From: Acuticoccus kalidii
GTDB lineage: Bacteria; Pseudomonadota; Alphaproteobacteria; Rhizobiales; Amorphaceae
DNA: 64,000 nt
Direction of reading: 5' to 3'
Assembly (NCBI RefSeq): GCF_021556395.1
Contig: NZ_JAKGCS010000005.1
Span: forward strand, 62,001 to 126,000
Shown: positions 44,338 through 52,798 of the stretch, one piece after another
How the letters are laid out: the number at the start of each line of letters is the position of its first letter
Position numbering within the stretch: the first letter of the stretch is position 1
The notes under the pieces: model-generated
Seen by the model: the letters and a program-made list of their open reading frames with translations, nothing else
What the model was told of the DNA's origin: nothing
The model's database searches: none
Position numbers and translations under genes: made by a program

Positions 44338-44474
44338 CACCACTGGCGGTCGCGTCGCTCGATGAGGATGCGGCCGGCATCCACTGCCTCAAACTTGCCT
44401 CGGGGTCGCTGACTCCGGGGCCCTTTCTCGTCTCGGGCCCGGCTCGACCAGGGTGACGCCCCGTCGGCCACCCT

Positions 44475-44921
44475 TCACCCCATCGCCGCCGACAGGGCGT
44501 CGCGCATCCGATCGGGCCACGGCGTCGCCTGCCGCGTCGCGCGGTCGACGAGGACGTGGGTGAAGTGCGCGTCCGCCGCGGCCGAGGTCTCGGGTGCGGC
44601 CGGCGCCTCGAACAGGGCGACGTGCCACGTGGCGCTCGATAGGCCGATCCGGGCGACCTTGATCGCGATCTCGATATTTTGTGGAAAATGCAGCGGATGG
44701 TGGAAGCGACATCCCGTCTCCACCACGAGCGCGATGAACGGGCCGCTGTGAATGTCGATCCCCGCGCGGGCGATCATATAACGGTTTACCGCCGAATCGA
44801 TCATCGTGTAGTAGGCCGCGTTGTTGACGTGGCCGTAGACGTCATTGTCGGCCCAACGGCTCGCGATCGTCTCGCACAGCGCATAATCGGCGCGGCGTGA
44901 GGGGACGGGATGGGACACCAT
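44475..44921 (-). CDS. Acyl-CoA thioesterase, hotdog fold (YbgC/4HBT-like)
   Basis: This is a 148-residue single-hotdog thioesterase. The active-site region is SRWADNDVYGHVNNAAYYTMID, with the Asp and the HVNN turn of the 4-hydroxybenzoyl-CoA thioesterase family. The ETGCRFHHPLHFPQNIEIAI strand follows, as usual. AAGGAG precedes the ATG. It lies 91 bases downstream of the alpha/beta-hydrolase-like gene on the same strand, possibly the last member of the acylase/GH3 group. The acyl substrate is unknown. Confidence 0.88.
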   Translation of the reverse strand: MVSHPVPSRRADYALCETIASRWADNDVYGHVNNAAYYTMIDSAVNRYMIARAGIDIHSGPFIALVVETGCRFHHPLHFPQNIEIAIKVARIGLSSATWHVALFEAPAAPETSAAADAHFTHVLVDRATRQATPWPDRMRDALSAAMG

Positions 44922-45012
44922 CTGTCGCTCCTTGGACGATCCTCCGGCAGACTAAAGCACATCAACCGGACCGCTGGCGACGCCCGCGATAAGCCGGGCC
45001 TGGCCGCCGGCG

Positions 45013-45876
45013 TCAGCCGGCCGGCGTCTCGCGCGCCGATGCTGCCGCTCCGCCGAGCTGGGCGCGAATGAGACCGTCGAGCGTCGCGGTCGCGTCGGCC
45101 TCGACCGGCGCGGGGCGGGGGCGCCGCCGCGCCCGCCGCAGCGCGAAATAGCGGCCGAGAAGGCCCTTCACCGGACGGCCGCTCTGATCATCGACCACGC
45201 GTCCATCCGGTGTGACGCGGAGCGCGGGCGCGGGGTGCCAGTCCTCGGCGATCGCGTCCACCACATGCCGGGAGACGGACGATCCGCCTTGCTCGAGATC
45301 GCCGGCGACGAGGTCGAGCCGCGCGGTGTCGGCCGGACAGCCGGCGCCGAACGCGAGGGCGACGGGCGCGCCGGTCGTCCGGTAGTCCTCCATGCGCACG
45401 TTCGGTGGGGCGTCGATCGCGAGGTGGCTCGCGAAGGCCGGCCCGTCCGGTCGAAAGCGCTGCTGCAACTGGCGATAGGTCGTGAGGATGGCCGCCGTTC
45501 CGCCATCGGCGAGGCCCGCATGATGGATGCACGCCGGGTCGACGTCATCGCGGGTGGCGAGATAGACCAAGGCGGCGAAGGCGTCGGCGACGGCCATCGC
45601 CTCGGTGACGCGCACGCGGGCGAAGGCTCCCCGCGCCCGCCGCGCCGCGGCGGTGTCGACGATGAGCGCGATCGCCCCGGTCCGCGTCGCGCGCCGTGCG
45701 CATCGTTCGGCCGCTTCGGTCCGACCGCCGGCGCTGATCACGAGCGCCGGGCAACGGCCATCGACCGACTGCGGCCGATAGAGCCGCGTCTCGATCGCCT
45801 CGGCGCGAGCGGGGTCGGCGGGGCCGAACGGGCTCGCGGTGACGAGCTGGACGCGCTGAAAGGGGGTCTTGGTCAT
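45013..45876 (-). CDS. Alpha/beta-hydrolase-like protein lacking the nucleophile
   Basis: This 287-residue protein looks like a dienelactone-hydrolase-type alpha/beta hydrolase: an RLYRP strand, ALVISAGGRTEA at the oxyanion-loop position and a nucleophile elbow HHAGLADGGTAAI. The expected Gly-x-Ser/Cys-x-Gly reads Gly121-Leu-Ala123-Asp-Gly125, so the nucleophile is replaced by alanine. It is therefore probably not a classical hydrolase. The C-terminus is Arg-rich and then Ala-rich. It starts 27 bases after the GH3-type gene and belongs to that operon. A binding or regulatory role is possible. Confidence 0.7.
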   Translation of the reverse strand: MTKTPFQRVQLVTASPFGPADPARAEAIETRLYRPQSVDGRCPALVISAGGRTEAAERCARRATRTGAIALIVDTAAARRARGAFARVRVTEAMAVADAFAALVYLATRDDVDPACIHHAGLADGGTAAILTTYRQLQQRFRPDGPAFASHLAIDAPPNVRMEDYRTTGAPVALAFGAGCPADTARLDLVAGDLEQGGSSVSRHVVDAIAEDWHPAPALRVTPDGRVVDDQSGRPVKGLLGRYFALRRARRRPRPAPVEADATATLDGLIRAQLGGAAASARETPAG

Positions 45877-45903
45877 CGCTCGCCGCGTCTTCGAGGGCAG
45901 AAG

Positions 45904-47442
45904 TCAGACGCGTTCCTGAGCGGAATGGCGCGCCGCGAGCCTCAATAGATCATCCCGCACGCCGTTGGCGAGCGCGACGCGGGGCACTTTGTTCTGTCCG
46001 CCGAGCTTGCCGCGCTCGCGCATCCAGTCGGTGAACGCGCCATGCGGGACGAAGGCGACGCGCGGCGGTTTGAGCTGATAGTCGTTCCGCCGGTGGACTT
46101 CATAGTCCTCGTTGCCGCTCTGAAGTGTCTCGTCGAGCACCGCGGCAAATCGCGCGGCGGCGTCCGCATCGGGCACCGTGTCGAGTTCGACGACATATTG
46201 ATGGCCGCCGGCATGGTCGCCCGCTTCGGGATAGATCGGAGCGACGGAGAACTCGGTGACATGACGCCCGATCGCTTGGGCGGCGGCGAGGACGGCGCGC
46301 TCGATCTCCTGGCCGGAGACGTGCTCACCGAAGGCACTGAGATAATAGGACGTGCGGCCCGTCACCTTCACCCGCGGCGGCTCGCCGGGCAGAAGCTCCA
46401 CGACATCGCCGAGCCGATAGGCCCAGAGCCCGGCGCAGGTCGACAGCACGAGGCCATATTCGCCCGCCGGCGCGTTTCCGATCCAATAGCGGGTCGGGTT
46501 CTCCGCCTCCCATTCGGCGATCGGCACGAACTCGAAGAACAGCCCGATATCGAGATTGAGGCGCATCCCGTCGTCCATGCCGCGATCGGCGCTCGCCACG
46601 AAGCCCTCGCTCGCCGAATAGACTTCCCGCCAGTCGACCCCGCCGCGCGGAAACCAGGTCTCGAAAATGTCCCGATAGGGGGCGAAGCTCATGCCGCCAT
46701 AGACCATCAGATCGAGCTCAGGATAGAAGGCCGACACATCGTGCCCGCGGCCGGTGATCTCGGCGAGGCGCTCGAAAAAGAGGAGCAGCCAGCTCGGCGT
46801 CCCGGCGATGCAGTGGATCGGCTCCTTGACCGAAAGGCGCGCGAGTCGGTCGATCTTGTTCTCCCAATCCGCTTCCAGCGCCTCCTCGATGGACGGGAAG
46901 ACGAACGGCGTCGACCAGCGCGGATTTTCGAGCCGCGCGATGCCCGACAGATCGCCCGATTTCACCCCGTGGCCGAGATCCTCCATCGCGACAGAGCCGC
47001 CGAGCATGAAGCTCTTGCCGCCGAGCACCTTGGAATGGGGATGGAGGCGGGCATGATAGCCGAGCATGTCCGTCCCGGCGCGCGCGTTGGAGCGCAGCAT
47101 CTCGCGGGAGATCGGAATGTGCTTGGTGCGCCCGCTCGACGTTCCCGACGAGGCCGCAAAATAGGGAATACGCCCCGGCCAGGTGAGATCTTCGAGCACC
47201 GGGAAGGCGGCGTCGAAATAATCGGCGCGGAAATCCTCGAAGGAGCGCAGCGGGACGCGGGTTTGATAATCGGCAACGCTCTCGATCGCGCCGAAATCGT
47301 GGTCGCGGCCGAATTGGGTCCCGCGTGCGCGATGAACGAGGGAAAGCAGCTGCGATTCCTGCAGCGAGGCGGCGCTGTGGCGCGCAAGGCGGCGTTGGCG
47401 CAGCCGGGCATAGCCGCGCAGAAAGGGCGTCGCATCGAGCAT
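45904..47442 (-). CDS. GH3 auxin-responsive promoter family protein (acyl-acid amido synthetase)
   Basis: This 512-residue member of the GH3 branch of the adenylate-forming superfamily activates a carboxylic acid with ATP and, in plant relatives, conjugates it to an amino acid. The three ATP/AMP motifs are SSGTSSGRTK (98-107), YSASEG (275-280) and YRLGD (342-346). ATG 47440-47442 lies one base after the stop of the acylase gene and gives the full-length start MLDATPFLRGYARLRQ. The pairing with an N-acyl amidase suggests opposite steps on the same amide. The bacterial substrates of this family are largely unknown. Confidence 0.9.
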   Translation of the reverse strand: MLDATPFLRGYARLRQRRLARHSAASLQESQLLSLVHRARGTQFGRDHDFGAIESVADYQTRVPLRSFEDFRADYFDAAFPVLEDLTWPGRIPYFAASSGTSSGRTKHIPISREMLRSNARAGTDMLGYHARLHPHSKVLGGKSFMLGGSVAMEDLGHGVKSGDLSGIARLENPRWSTPFVFPSIEEALEADWENKIDRLARLSVKEPIHCIAGTPSWLLLFFERLAEITGRGHDVSAFYPELDLMVYGGMSFAPYRDIFETWFPRGGVDWREVYSASEGFVASADRGMDDGMRLNLDIGLFFEFVPIAEWEAENPTRYWIGNAPAGEYGLVLSTCAGLWAYRLGDVVELLPGEPPRVKVTGRTSYYLSAFGEHVSGQEIERAVLAAAQAIGRHVTEFSVAPIYPEAGDHAGGHQYVVELDTVPDADAAARFAAVLDETLQSGNEDYEVHRRNDYQLKPPRVAFVPHGAFTDWMRERGKLGGQNKVPRVALANGVRDDLLRLAARHSAQERV

Positions 47443-47443
47443 T

Positions 47444-49699
47444 CTAGGCCGCCTCGACCGGGGTGATCGGGGTGACGTAGGGGAAGGCGCTCGCGACGCT
47501 CTCCGGCCGCAGCGGAAGGCGGATCTGTTCGCCGCGCCGCCAATGGCCGACCTGGTCGAACATCGTGCGCGAGCCGGGCCAGCCGTCCTGACCGCCGAGG
47601 AGGACGGCATAGGTCTCGTCGATATCGGCGAGATCGGCGCAGAACCGGGCGTTCGCGCCGAAATTGGTCGAATGCACCTTCTGGGTGAAGGGATGCATCG
47701 ACTTCATCAAAGTGTCGTTCGTTCCGCCCGAGGGGAAGTCGAGCGCGGGAAGGCGGGTCTTCAGCCACGGGATGCGGGTGAGCGGGTGGGCAAGGCGCAG
47801 CCGGTGGAGCGAGCCCCAGGTGCCGGTCTTCGCGAACGGGGCCTCCGCCGCGTCGAGCGCCTCGCCGAGCGCGGCTTCGAGGTCGGCCTCCGTCGCGGCG
47901 TCGACGAGGCGCGTGAGGCGGGAGAACGGCCGCCAATAGGGGCTGACGATGCGGTGGGGCGAGCGCGCTTCGAGCCCGTCGATCAGCGGCGCGGCGAAGA
48001 GCTCGAAGGCGAGGGCGCCGCGCGAGTCGGCGCGATATTGCCCGTCCCAGCTCTTGATCGCGTCGAGGACGGGGCCGGTCCGGCCGATCCCTTCGGCGAT
48101 CCCCACGAGGCGCCTTGCGAGCGTGTCCGCCGCCTTGTGGTAGACGTCGAGCTGAAAGCCCTTGAGATCGTCGAGCGTGAGATCCGTCCGCGCCGACAAC
48201 AATTCGACGATCCGGCGGATCCGGTGCTCGGCCGCGAAGAAGAGGCTGATCGTGACCGGCGGATCGACGGGCGCCTCGTTGGCGGAGGCGACGAAACCCT
48301 CCTCCGGGTCGACCGATTGGGGCAAATCCTTGCCGGTGAGGAGGTTCGCCCACTGGGTGTGCGCGTCCGCCTTGCTGATGACGAGATCGGCCGGCGTCGT
48401 CAGCGGCCGGCGCGGCACGTGCGCGCCGATCATCTTGCCGATCGTCCCGTCGGTTCCGGCCCAGATCATGTTGAGGCCGGGCAGGGCATAGGCGTCGACC
48501 GCATCCTCGAAGGCCGGCCAGTCGTGCGCGCGCATCATCGCATAAAAGGGCGTGAACTCGTCGCTCGGCTTGTGGCCGAGCCAGTGGAGCGCAACGGTGT
48601 CGGACTTCATGCGGAACGGCTTGGCGTCGCTGATCACCGGGCCGAGCTCGGACTGACGGGTCGTCACCGTCCTCGGCGATTTGCCGCGCACCGCGATCGT
48701 GGTCTCCCGCTCCTCGAGCGTCTCGCCGGTGAGGTCGATCAGCTCCGAGGAGGTGGCGTGCAGGTTCGTCCCGCCCCATGCGCCGTACGCGTTGCGGCCG
48801 ACGCCGAAGATCGGCAACGCCGGGATCATGAAGCCCCAGACCGAGACGGCCGGCGTCCGCATCCCGGCGATGAGCCACAGATTGGGAGTGGTGATGATGT
48901 GATGGGGGTCGGACGCGAGAAGCGGCGCGCCGGATTTGGTGCGGCGTCCGGCGACGGCATAGGCGTTCGAGCCGGTGTGCGTGAAGGTGGTCGGCAGCGC
49001 CTCGTCGAGCGCTTCGGCGCCGACCGGAATATCCTCGTCCGCCACCGCCGCGACGCCGACGAGATCGGCCCACATGCGCGTCCATTCCTCGTGCTCGCGC
49101 AGCGGGTTGAGCGTGCGCCACACGCGCCAGGCATAATCGGCCGAGCAGAGCCGCGAGACGGCGAAGATGTCGCCGACGGTCCACGGGTCCGGGGTGATCC
49201 CGAGGATGTCGAACTCCGGCGGGAGGGGCTGGGCCTCGGCCGCCGCGGTGATTCCAGCGGCAAAGCCTTCGGCCCAGGCGCGCGTCTCGTCGGGGAGGAG
49301 AGCGAGGGAGGCCTCGCTCGCGCGCGGGAAATCGACGAGACGCAGCAAGGTGTCGAGTTCGACCGCCGGCTCGCCCACCACCTCGGCGAGGCGGCCATAG
49401 GCGACACGGCGCATCAGCTCCGTCTGCGCGAGCCGCAAATGTCCGTGCACGATGCCGAGTCCGACGGCGCCGTCATGCTCCGTCGTCGCCTCGACGAAGG
49501 GCACGTGATGATCGTTCCAGCGGATGCTGATCGGGGCTGAGACCGGGGCGGCCTTCGGCACCATCGCGAGCCGATCCTCGGCGGCGAGTTCGGGGAAGCG
49601 CCGCCCGATCGAGCGACGCAGCACCGAGGCGGCAAGCCCTGCGAGGCCGAACGCCTGGCGGGTTTGGTGTCCAATCGCGGACGGAGACAGAGAGACCAT
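47444..49699 (-). CDS. Penicillin acylase family protein (peptidase S45, Ntn hydrolase)
   Basis: This 751-residue self-processing amidase is made as one chain and cleaved before the catalytic Ser244 in HTGSNAYAVAGRRT, giving an alpha subunit of about 243 residues and a beta subunit of about 508. GIVHGHLRLAQTELMRR is the conserved alpha-subunit stretch and SDPHHIITTPNLW the beta-subunit core. No confident signal peptide is visible, though residues 18-28 are mildly hydrophobic. ATG 49699 is chosen with only weak ribosome-binding support. Relatives cleave beta-lactam side chains, N-acyl-homoserine lactones or N-acyl amino acids. It is coupled to the GH3-type synthetase. Confidence 0.87.
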   Translation of the reverse strand: MVSLSPSAIGHQTRQAFGLAGLAASVLRRSIGRRFPELAAEDRLAMVPKAAPVSAPISIRWNDHHVPFVEATTEHDGAVGLGIVHGHLRLAQTELMRRVAYGRLAEVVGEPAVELDTLLRLVDFPRASEASLALLPDETRAWAEGFAAGITAAAEAQPLPPEFDILGITPDPWTVGDIFAVSRLCSADYAWRVWRTLNPLREHEEWTRMWADLVGVAAVADEDIPVGAEALDEALPTTFTHTGSNAYAVAGRRTKSGAPLLASDPHHIITTPNLWLIAGMRTPAVSVWGFMIPALPIFGVGRNAYGAWGGTNLHATSSELIDLTGETLEERETTIAVRGKSPRTVTTRQSELGPVISDAKPFRMKSDTVALHWLGHKPSDEFTPFYAMMRAHDWPAFEDAVDAYALPGLNMIWAGTDGTIGKMIGAHVPRRPLTTPADLVISKADAHTQWANLLTGKDLPQSVDPEEGFVASANEAPVDPPVTISLFFAAEHRIRRIVELLSARTDLTLDDLKGFQLDVYHKAADTLARRLVGIAEGIGRTGPVLDAIKSWDGQYRADSRGALAFELFAAPLIDGLEARSPHRIVSPYWRPFSRLTRLVDAATEADLEAALGEALDAAEAPFAKTGTWGSLHRLRLAHPLTRIPWLKTRLPALDFPSGGTNDTLMKSMHPFTQKVHSTNFGANARFCADLADIDETYAVLLGGQDGWPGSRTMFDQVGHWRRGEQIRLPLRPESVASAFPYVTPITPVEAA

Positions 49700-49885
49700 G
49701 ACCTGCGACCAACGGAGCTGAGAGCCTGCGAGTTCCCGCACCGATCCACGCTTCGTGTGGAACGGTGCGATCCGCGAACGTGCCCGTCGGCCGCGGCGGA
49801 TAGGGGACATGTGATGTCGCGGTGCCGCGTTCAAAGTGGGTGCGGCCATTGCGCCCCGCGATCGCGGTCGCCGTCCGGGTCCGCG

Positions 49886-51940
49886 TCAGCGTCTGATGAG
49901 GACGGTGGCGACCCGGTGTCCGCGGCCGGCAAAGTGGAGCATCGACACGAGCTCGGTGAGGCTCGCCCGTTCAGAGACCCCGGCGCGCGCCACGAGGGCC
50001 GTCACGTCCGCCTCGCCGGCGAGCGCCTGGGCCTCCGGCTGGTCGAGAAGCGGCGGCAGGTTGACGAGGACGACATCGAACCGGACGTAAAGGGCGTTCA
50101 GAAGATCGGCCATCGCGACACTGCGGAAGAGCGTCGCGTCGGTCAGCCGGCCGGGCGCGATGAACTGCAAGGGGGAGGCCGGATCGAGCTGTAGCGCCGC
50201 ATCGACGTCGCCGCGCGCCTGAAGGAGGTCCGAAAGGCCGAACTCGTTGCTGCCGGACAGCTCGACATGGGCGCTCGGCCGCGTGAAGTCGGCGTCGACG
50301 AGGACGGTCGTGTCGCCCGCGATCGCGCAGGCCTGGCCGAGCGCCATCGACAGCGCGTTGTGGCCGGCCGCACCGTCGGCCGCCGTGAGCGCGATGGCCA
50401 TTGGCCCGGACGTTCCGCTGCCGAGAATGAGCGCGGCGCGGAGATGCGTGATGGCCTCTGCGAACGCCGCATTCCGGCGTCGCGCGCGTCGCCCGCGGCC
50501 TCGCGGGACGGGCGGGACGACCGCGACCGGGGGAATGCCCGTCGCGCGGGAGAGGTCGGCGCGGGTGCGGATCCGGGCATCGAGAAGCGCGAGCCCGACG
50601 ACGAGGGCGAAGGCCGCCGCGCCCGACAGGATCCCGCCCCCGGCGACGACGAGGAGGCGGTTGGGGCCGGACGGTTTCGTCGGCGGCACCGCGGCGGCGA
50701 CGATCCGGCCGCGCGGCCGCTCGAGCCCCTCGGTGCCCTGCACCTCGTTGAAGCGGTTGAGGAAGGTCTCGTAGATCCGGCGGGACGCCTCCGCCTCGCG
50801 CTCGAGGCGGCGCAATTCGAGCTCGGCCGCCCGCTGCTCGTTGAGCTGGTCGCGCAAGGTCTCGACCTCGCTGCGCAGGGCGGCGACGCGCTCGCTCTGT
50901 ACGGCCTCGCTGGTCTGGAGCGAGGCGGCGATCTTGGCGGTCTCCTGCACGATGGTATTGCGCAGGACCGCGAGCGCATCGCGCGCCTGGATCAGCCGCG
51001 GGTGGGAGGCGCGATAGATCGCGGCGAGCTCGGAAACGATTTTCTCCTGCTCGGCGGCCTGGGCCTGAAGGGTCTGGATGAGGGGCGAGTTCACCACCTC
51101 GGGCAGGGCGGCGTCGGCCTGGCCACCCTGGCGCGAGGTGGCGGCGGCGACCGCGAGGGCCGACTGGGCGCGGATCAGCTCTTCGTTGACGCGGGTGAGC
51201 TGTTCGGCGAGGAGGTCCGTCCCGGCGCCTTCGGTGACGCGGCTGCGGCTGCGGAAATCCTGGACGTCCTGCTCGCGCCGGTCGAGATCGGTGCGCAAGG
51301 CTTCGAGGCGGTCCGACAGGGCGGTGACCGCATCGCGGGCGCGCGAGCGCAGTTCGTTCACCTCGACGCCGAGATAAGACGCCATCACCGCGTTCACGAC
51401 CTCGGCGGCGAAAGCCGGCTCGCCGGCTTCATAGCGCACGTCGACGATGAACGAGCGGCCCGTCGGCTGAACGCTGAGACCGTTGCGCAATTCCGAGACG
51501 ATGACGTTGCGCGCGGATTCACGCGTCATCGTCGGCGCGCCGGTGGAACGGGCTTCGCCGAGGAGGGGATTGGCGCTCGAATATTCGAGATCGAGCGTGT
51601 CGACGACACGCGACAGCACGCTGTAGGAGCGAATGACCTGGACCTCGGTCTCGGTCAGCGTCTCGGGCGGGATATATTGGGTGTCCTGCGCATTGTCGTC
51701 GAGCAGGCTCGTCTGACGCGGATTGATCTCGAGGAGGCCGCCGGCGGTGTAATTGTCGGGAATGCGCAAGGCGAGGAAGGCCGCCGCGACGACCCCGACG
51801 GTCACGACGGTGACGATCAGCCATTTGTACTGCCAGAGCGCGGCGATCAGCCAGAGGATCGGGTTGAGCGGGTTGGCGAGGTCGGTGTCCGCGCCGGGTG
51901 GGGTCCGGTTCGGCGCGGTCTCGCTCGCGAGCGCCGTCAT
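49886..51940 (-). CDS. Second Wzz/Wzc-like polysaccharide co-polymerase with degenerate kinase domain
   Basis: This 684-residue inner-membrane protein has TM1 at about 38-58, periplasmic coiled coils at about 195-400, the Pro-rich PPTKPSGPN motif and TM2 at about 429-452. The cytoplasmic tyrosine-kinase-like domain lacks key residues. Walker A reads LTAADGAAGHNAL (519-530), with His-Asn instead of Lys-Ser/Thr. Walker B reads VVLVNLPP (623-630), with Asn for Asp. Walker A' VLVDADFTRPS is intact, and no tyrosine-rich tail exists. It is divergent from the WcaJ-type transferase and probably serves that second secretion set. Confidence 0.9.
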   Translation of the reverse strand: MTALASETAPNRTPPGADTDLANPLNPILWLIAALWQYKWLIVTVVTVGVVAAAFLALRIPDNYTAGGLLEINPRQTSLLDDNAQDTQYIPPETLTETEVQVIRSYSVLSRVVDTLDLEYSSANPLLGEARSTGAPTMTRESARNVIVSELRNGLSVQPTGRSFIVDVRYEAGEPAFAAEVVNAVMASYLGVEVNELRSRARDAVTALSDRLEALRTDLDRREQDVQDFRSRSRVTEGAGTDLLAEQLTRVNEELIRAQSALAVAAATSRQGGQADAALPEVVNSPLIQTLQAQAAEQEKIVSELAAIYRASHPRLIQARDALAVLRNTIVQETAKIAASLQTSEAVQSERVAALRSEVETLRDQLNEQRAAELELRRLEREAEASRRIYETFLNRFNEVQGTEGLERPRGRIVAAAVPPTKPSGPNRLLVVAGGGILSGAAAFALVVGLALLDARIRTRADLSRATGIPPVAVVPPVPRGRGRRARRRNAAFAEAITHLRAALILGSGTSGPMAIALTAADGAAGHNALSMALGQACAIAGDTTVLVDADFTRPSAHVELSGSNEFGLSDLLQARGDVDAALQLDPASPLQFIAPGRLTDATLFRSVAMADLLNALYVRFDVVLVNLPPLLDQPEAQALAGEADVTALVARAGVSERASLTELVSMLHFAGRGHRVATVLIRR

Positions 51941-52798
51941 GCCGCCGCGTCGGACGGCAGTCGCACGGACGCGCCGGCCGTGCGCGACGCCCGCATCATC
52001 CCCGCCTCGTTCGTCATCTCCGCGTCGATGCCGTGACTGACAGCCAGCCTAGCCTCCCTGGCGAGAGCGAGCACGTGGCACGTCCTCGCCGCACATTTCG
52101 CCAATTTACGGCGCGGCGCCGATCCGCCGAACCAGGCCCGAAGCGCTGCTCGATCGGTCCATTTTCAATCTACAAACGCAACTCGGGCAGGGCCACCAAT
52201 CTCATGTCAGGGTACACAGAAATGCTTGCCTCTCCATTGCCGGCGGGCCGCATAGGAATAACCTATGATGGCAATAATAAGGTTATGCATGCATTGGATG
52301 TCGTCATGGCCGGTGCCAAAACCCATCGCCGGTGCGGGGAGCAGGCACTCAAGATCAAACATCTGAGGCGAGGCAATTTTTCGCACCGCGAAATGCTTAA
52401 CCTTTTCATCGGTGTATTTACAAGTTTCGGTAAGAGGTGGCGATAGTTGGGCATCGACTGCAAATCGGAGCCGGGCGGTGCGGAATGCAGGCCTCGAACC
52501 ATGAAATGATTGCAGTCGATAGACTTTGCCTTCATACCTTGTGCGTGTGGCATCACGAATAGTCGCTGATCGCTCGCCGTCGTCAGAAGGGCCGTAAGGG
52601 TCGTTCGGACGGCCCGAATGTGATGATGACGGCGCGCGGCTCGAATCGGATTCGGCTCGGGTATGCGCTCGGGTCGGGTTGCATTGTTGCATCTCGGGCG
52701 ACGCGATGTCGGGCTACATGCCGGCGTCGGTCGATCGACGTCGCTGGATGGGTTGTGCTGCCGCAGGTGTCGCCGGCGCCGAAGATGAGTGATCGAAC
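51941..52798. promoter_or_regulatory. Long divergent regulatory region between co-polymerase and WcaJ-type transferase
   Basis: About 858 bases without a credible gene. The middle (about 52140-52460) is distinctly AT-richer than its surroundings. It holds CATAGG-N5-CCTATG at 52251-52267, ATAACCT/AGGTTAT (52258-52264 and 52280-52286) and the self-complementary ATGCATGCAT near 52285-52294. Such a nested dyad cluster suggests operator sites for regulators of both divergent genes. Frames crossing the region have no recognisable protein features. Confidence 0.5.

Noticed and set aside
51898..52446. A 182-residue open frame in the gap upstream of the WcaJ-type gene
   Set aside because: It overlaps the start of the co-polymerase gene in antisense and its composition looks random; no start signal was found.
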